Shown piece by piece: positions 5,315 to 6,424 of a stretch of 6,424 nt of DNA. The notes below the pieces were generated by a model. The model saw only the letters and a list, made by a program, of their open reading frames with translations. It had not been told where the DNA came from and did no database searches. This stretch comes from Fusobacteriaceae bacterium (lineage in GTDB: Bacteria > Fusobacteriota > Fusobacteriia > Fusobacteriales > Fusobacteriaceae). Location: positions 1 through 6,424 of the forward strand of contig JAFGUR010000001.1 in the NCBI GenBank assembly GCA_016938425.1, in the 5' to 3' direction. The translations under genes were made by a program, and so were the position numbers. Every line of letters begins with the position of its first letter. Positions within the stretch are counted from its first letter, which is position 1.

Positions 5315-5983
5315 AATGAATCTTTTTTTTATAACAACTCCGATTAATAGGATTATTCCTAGAAAAATCCACTTTTTATTTCTGTTTTGTGTAGAATCGA
5401 TTAGTTTTCTTATATCTTTGGATTCGATGCTTTTAATAAGAATTTTATAATTTTCTCTATCCAACGTAACTCCATTATCCAAATAAAGTTGTATCATTTC
5501 TTTGGAATTATTGCCGGCGGCAATTGCCAAAAGAGTTCCTCCGTATTCGGGAGATAAACTCATATTTGCCCCTTTTTTTATCAGCAACTGAGCAATTTCA
5601 ACATTATTATTTATTGTTGCGATCATTAACGGAGTAAAAGAATTACTAACTTTGACATTTACGTCTGCCCCGTTCTCTATCAATAATGAAGTAATTCCAT
5701 AGTTTGAAGATTCAATAGCTACTAAAAGCGGAGCCATGTCATTATTTGTCAAATTAACATCTGCCCCTTTTTCTATTAACAATTTACTAATATCAATGTT
5801 ATTTTCCATAACAGCCAAAATAAGAGGGAAAACCCCTTCTATTTCAGAGTTAATGTCAACTCCTTGTCCAAGAATATTTTTTGTAACCTTTATATCTCCT
5901 TTGTCTATTGCGTCAATCAAAGCTTCTTTTACATCGGAAAAAATCATACCTGTAAACAAAATAAAAATCAAAATCTTTTTCAT
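5303..5983 (-). CDS. Secreted, membrane-anchored ankyrin-repeat protein
   Basis: This 226-residue protein starts with a signal peptide (Lys2-Lys3, hydrophobic 4-15, likely cleavage after FS at 15-16). About five ankyrin repeats follow at roughly 19-49, 50-82, 83-115, 116-148 and 149-180. Typical repeat cores are seen: SKLLIEKGADVN, TSLLIENGADVN, TPLMIA and AQLLIKKGAN. A single hydrophobic helix at about 205-218 is followed by KKRFIKRV. Positive charge after the helix places the tail in the cytoplasm and the repeats outside the inner membrane, so the protein should be a type I anchored binding module. Ankyrin repeats bind other proteins and have no catalytic role. AAAAGGGG at 5991-5998, 7 nt before the ATG at 5983, fixes the start; an upstream ATG at 6031 lies upstream of the predicted transcription start. 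It is monocistronic with its own promoter. The partner is unknown. Confidence 0.85.
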   Translation of the reverse strand: MKKILIFILFTGMIFSDVKEALIDAIDKGDIKVTKNILGQGVDINSEIEGVFPLILAVMENNIDISKLLIEKGADVNLTNNDMAPLLVAIESSNYGITSLLIENGADVNVKVSNSFTPLMIATINNNVEIAQLLIKKGANMSLSPEYGGTLLAIAAGNNSKEMIQLYLDNGVTLDRENYKILIKSIESKDIRKLIDSTQNRNKKWIFLGIILLIGVVIKKRFIKRV

Positions 5984-6019
5984 TTTTAATCCCCTTTTAA
6001 TTATAATTATGATTCTAAT

Positions 6020-6048
6020 ATTATATAACAATTATTTTCTTTGGTCAA
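6020..6048 (-). promoter_or_regulatory. Promoter of the ankyrin gene
   Basis: On the minus strand, TTGACC (6043-6048) and a perfect TATAAT (6020-6025) are separated by 17 bp. Transcription would start near 6013, about 30 nt before the ATG at 5983. Confidence 0.8.
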
Positions 6049-6148
6049 ATAGAAAGTTATAGTTTAAAAATATAATCGATGGGAGAACTCACTATTAATG
6101 ATAGATTTTTGATTCTTAAAGTAAAAATAGTCATAAAATTTCAGTGTT

Positions 6149-6331
6149 TTAAGGGAAAACTTTAAGTTCGTTAAATTTTTTTTCTATAAGAGAAGGGTTT
6201 TTTACAATTACTTCATAGTTTTCAATTAAAAAATCAAAGAATTCTTCTTTTCTTATTTCGGAAAGCTCTTTATGAGCTCTGTCTTTGAATTCTCTATACA
6301 TTATCAATAATTTGGTCTCGTTAATTTTCAT
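6149..6331 (-). CDS. Small hypothetical protein of 60 residues
   Basis: I do not recognise this protein. The product is 60 residues, rich in Lys and Glu, with no Cys, signal peptide or membrane helix. It appears mostly helical: TKLLIMYREFKDRAHKEL, then RKEEFFDFLIENYEVIV, then SLIEKKFNELK. The start at 6331 is set by AGGAGG at 6336-6341, 4 nt before the ATG. An in-frame ATG at 6394 has no such site and lies inside the promoter. A near-consensus promoter and a strong ribosome site argue that it is a real gene. It is separated from the ankyrin promoter by about 100 bp with no clear terminator, so some readthrough into the ankyrin gene is possible. A small cytoplasmic binding or regulatory protein is a guess only. 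Confidence 0.72.
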   Translation of the reverse strand: MKINETKLLIMYREFKDRAHKELSEIRKEEFFDFLIENYEVIVKNPSLIEKKFNELKVFP

Positions 6332-6384
6332 AAATCCTCCTACAATACATATTTTTATATAATTTAACACTTCTTTATAACGAA

Positions 6385-6413
6385 AGTATAGCAAGTTTAT
6401 TTTAAAATTGCAA
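6385..6413 (-). promoter_or_regulatory. Promoter of the 60-residue protein gene
   Basis: On the minus strand, TTGCAA (6408-6413) and TATACT (6385-6390) are separated by 17 bp. Transcription would start near 6378, about 45 nt before the ATG at 6331. Confidence 0.7.
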
Positions 6414-6424
6414 TAAAAAAATTC

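Noticed and set aside
5984..6031. Longer start for the ankyrin protein at 6031
   Set aside because: The extra residues would precede the signal peptide and lie over the -10 element. AAAAGGGG precedes the ATG at 5983.
1..6424. CRISPR array, tRNA, rRNA or riboswitch
   Set aside because: No regularly spaced repeats, cloverleaf with conserved arms, rRNA core sequences or recognisable aptamer core were seen on either strand.

Overview
The window is AT-rich (roughly 30% G+C by eye). It has strong AGGAGG-type ribosome sites and well-formed TTGACA / N17 / TATAAT promoters. Together with anaerobic iron-sulfur and thioredoxin-like proteins, this suggests a low-GC anaerobe. Fusobacteriota is my best guess, from the regulator type and the short Lys-rich signal peptide ending in Phe-Ser. 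A clostridial or other low-GC Firmicute is a real alternative, and the chemoreceptor would fit that well. The lineage call is inference only.

Layout: (1) At 93-938 on the + strand is a WYL-family transcriptional regulator, with its own promoter upstream. (2) A shared hairpin terminator at 946-978 separates it from a convergent, single-gene methyl-accepting chemotaxis receptor (988-3081, - strand). (3) A 325-bp spacer holds the receptor promoter and the terminator of the next unit. (4) At 3407-4713 on the - strand is a compact three-gene operon, in transcription order: a membrane 4Fe-4S protein of the NapH/Fer4_5 type, a 57-residue two-cluster ferredoxin, and a two-domain thioredoxin/glutaredoxin-like protein with a CPHC active site. 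(5) A gene-poor stretch of about 530 bp (4770-5302) holds a strong hairpin, a possible decayed coding fragment and a two-way terminator. (6) At 5303-5983 (-) is a secreted, C-terminally anchored ankyrin-repeat protein. (7) At 6149-6331 (-) is a 60-residue protein that I do not recognise.

The operon is the most interesting part. The membrane protein and the ferredoxin look like the two halves of a NapH-type protein encoded as separate polypeptides, followed at 2 bp by a thiol-disulfide protein. Its parts suggest a cytoplasmic-side redox relay from Fe-S clusters to a thiol protein, but substrate and direction of electron flow cannot be read from the sequence. For the three genes of the operon, the ankyrin gene and the 60-residue gene, I chose starts internal to the longest open frame because each has a strong Shine-Dalgarno at the right distance.
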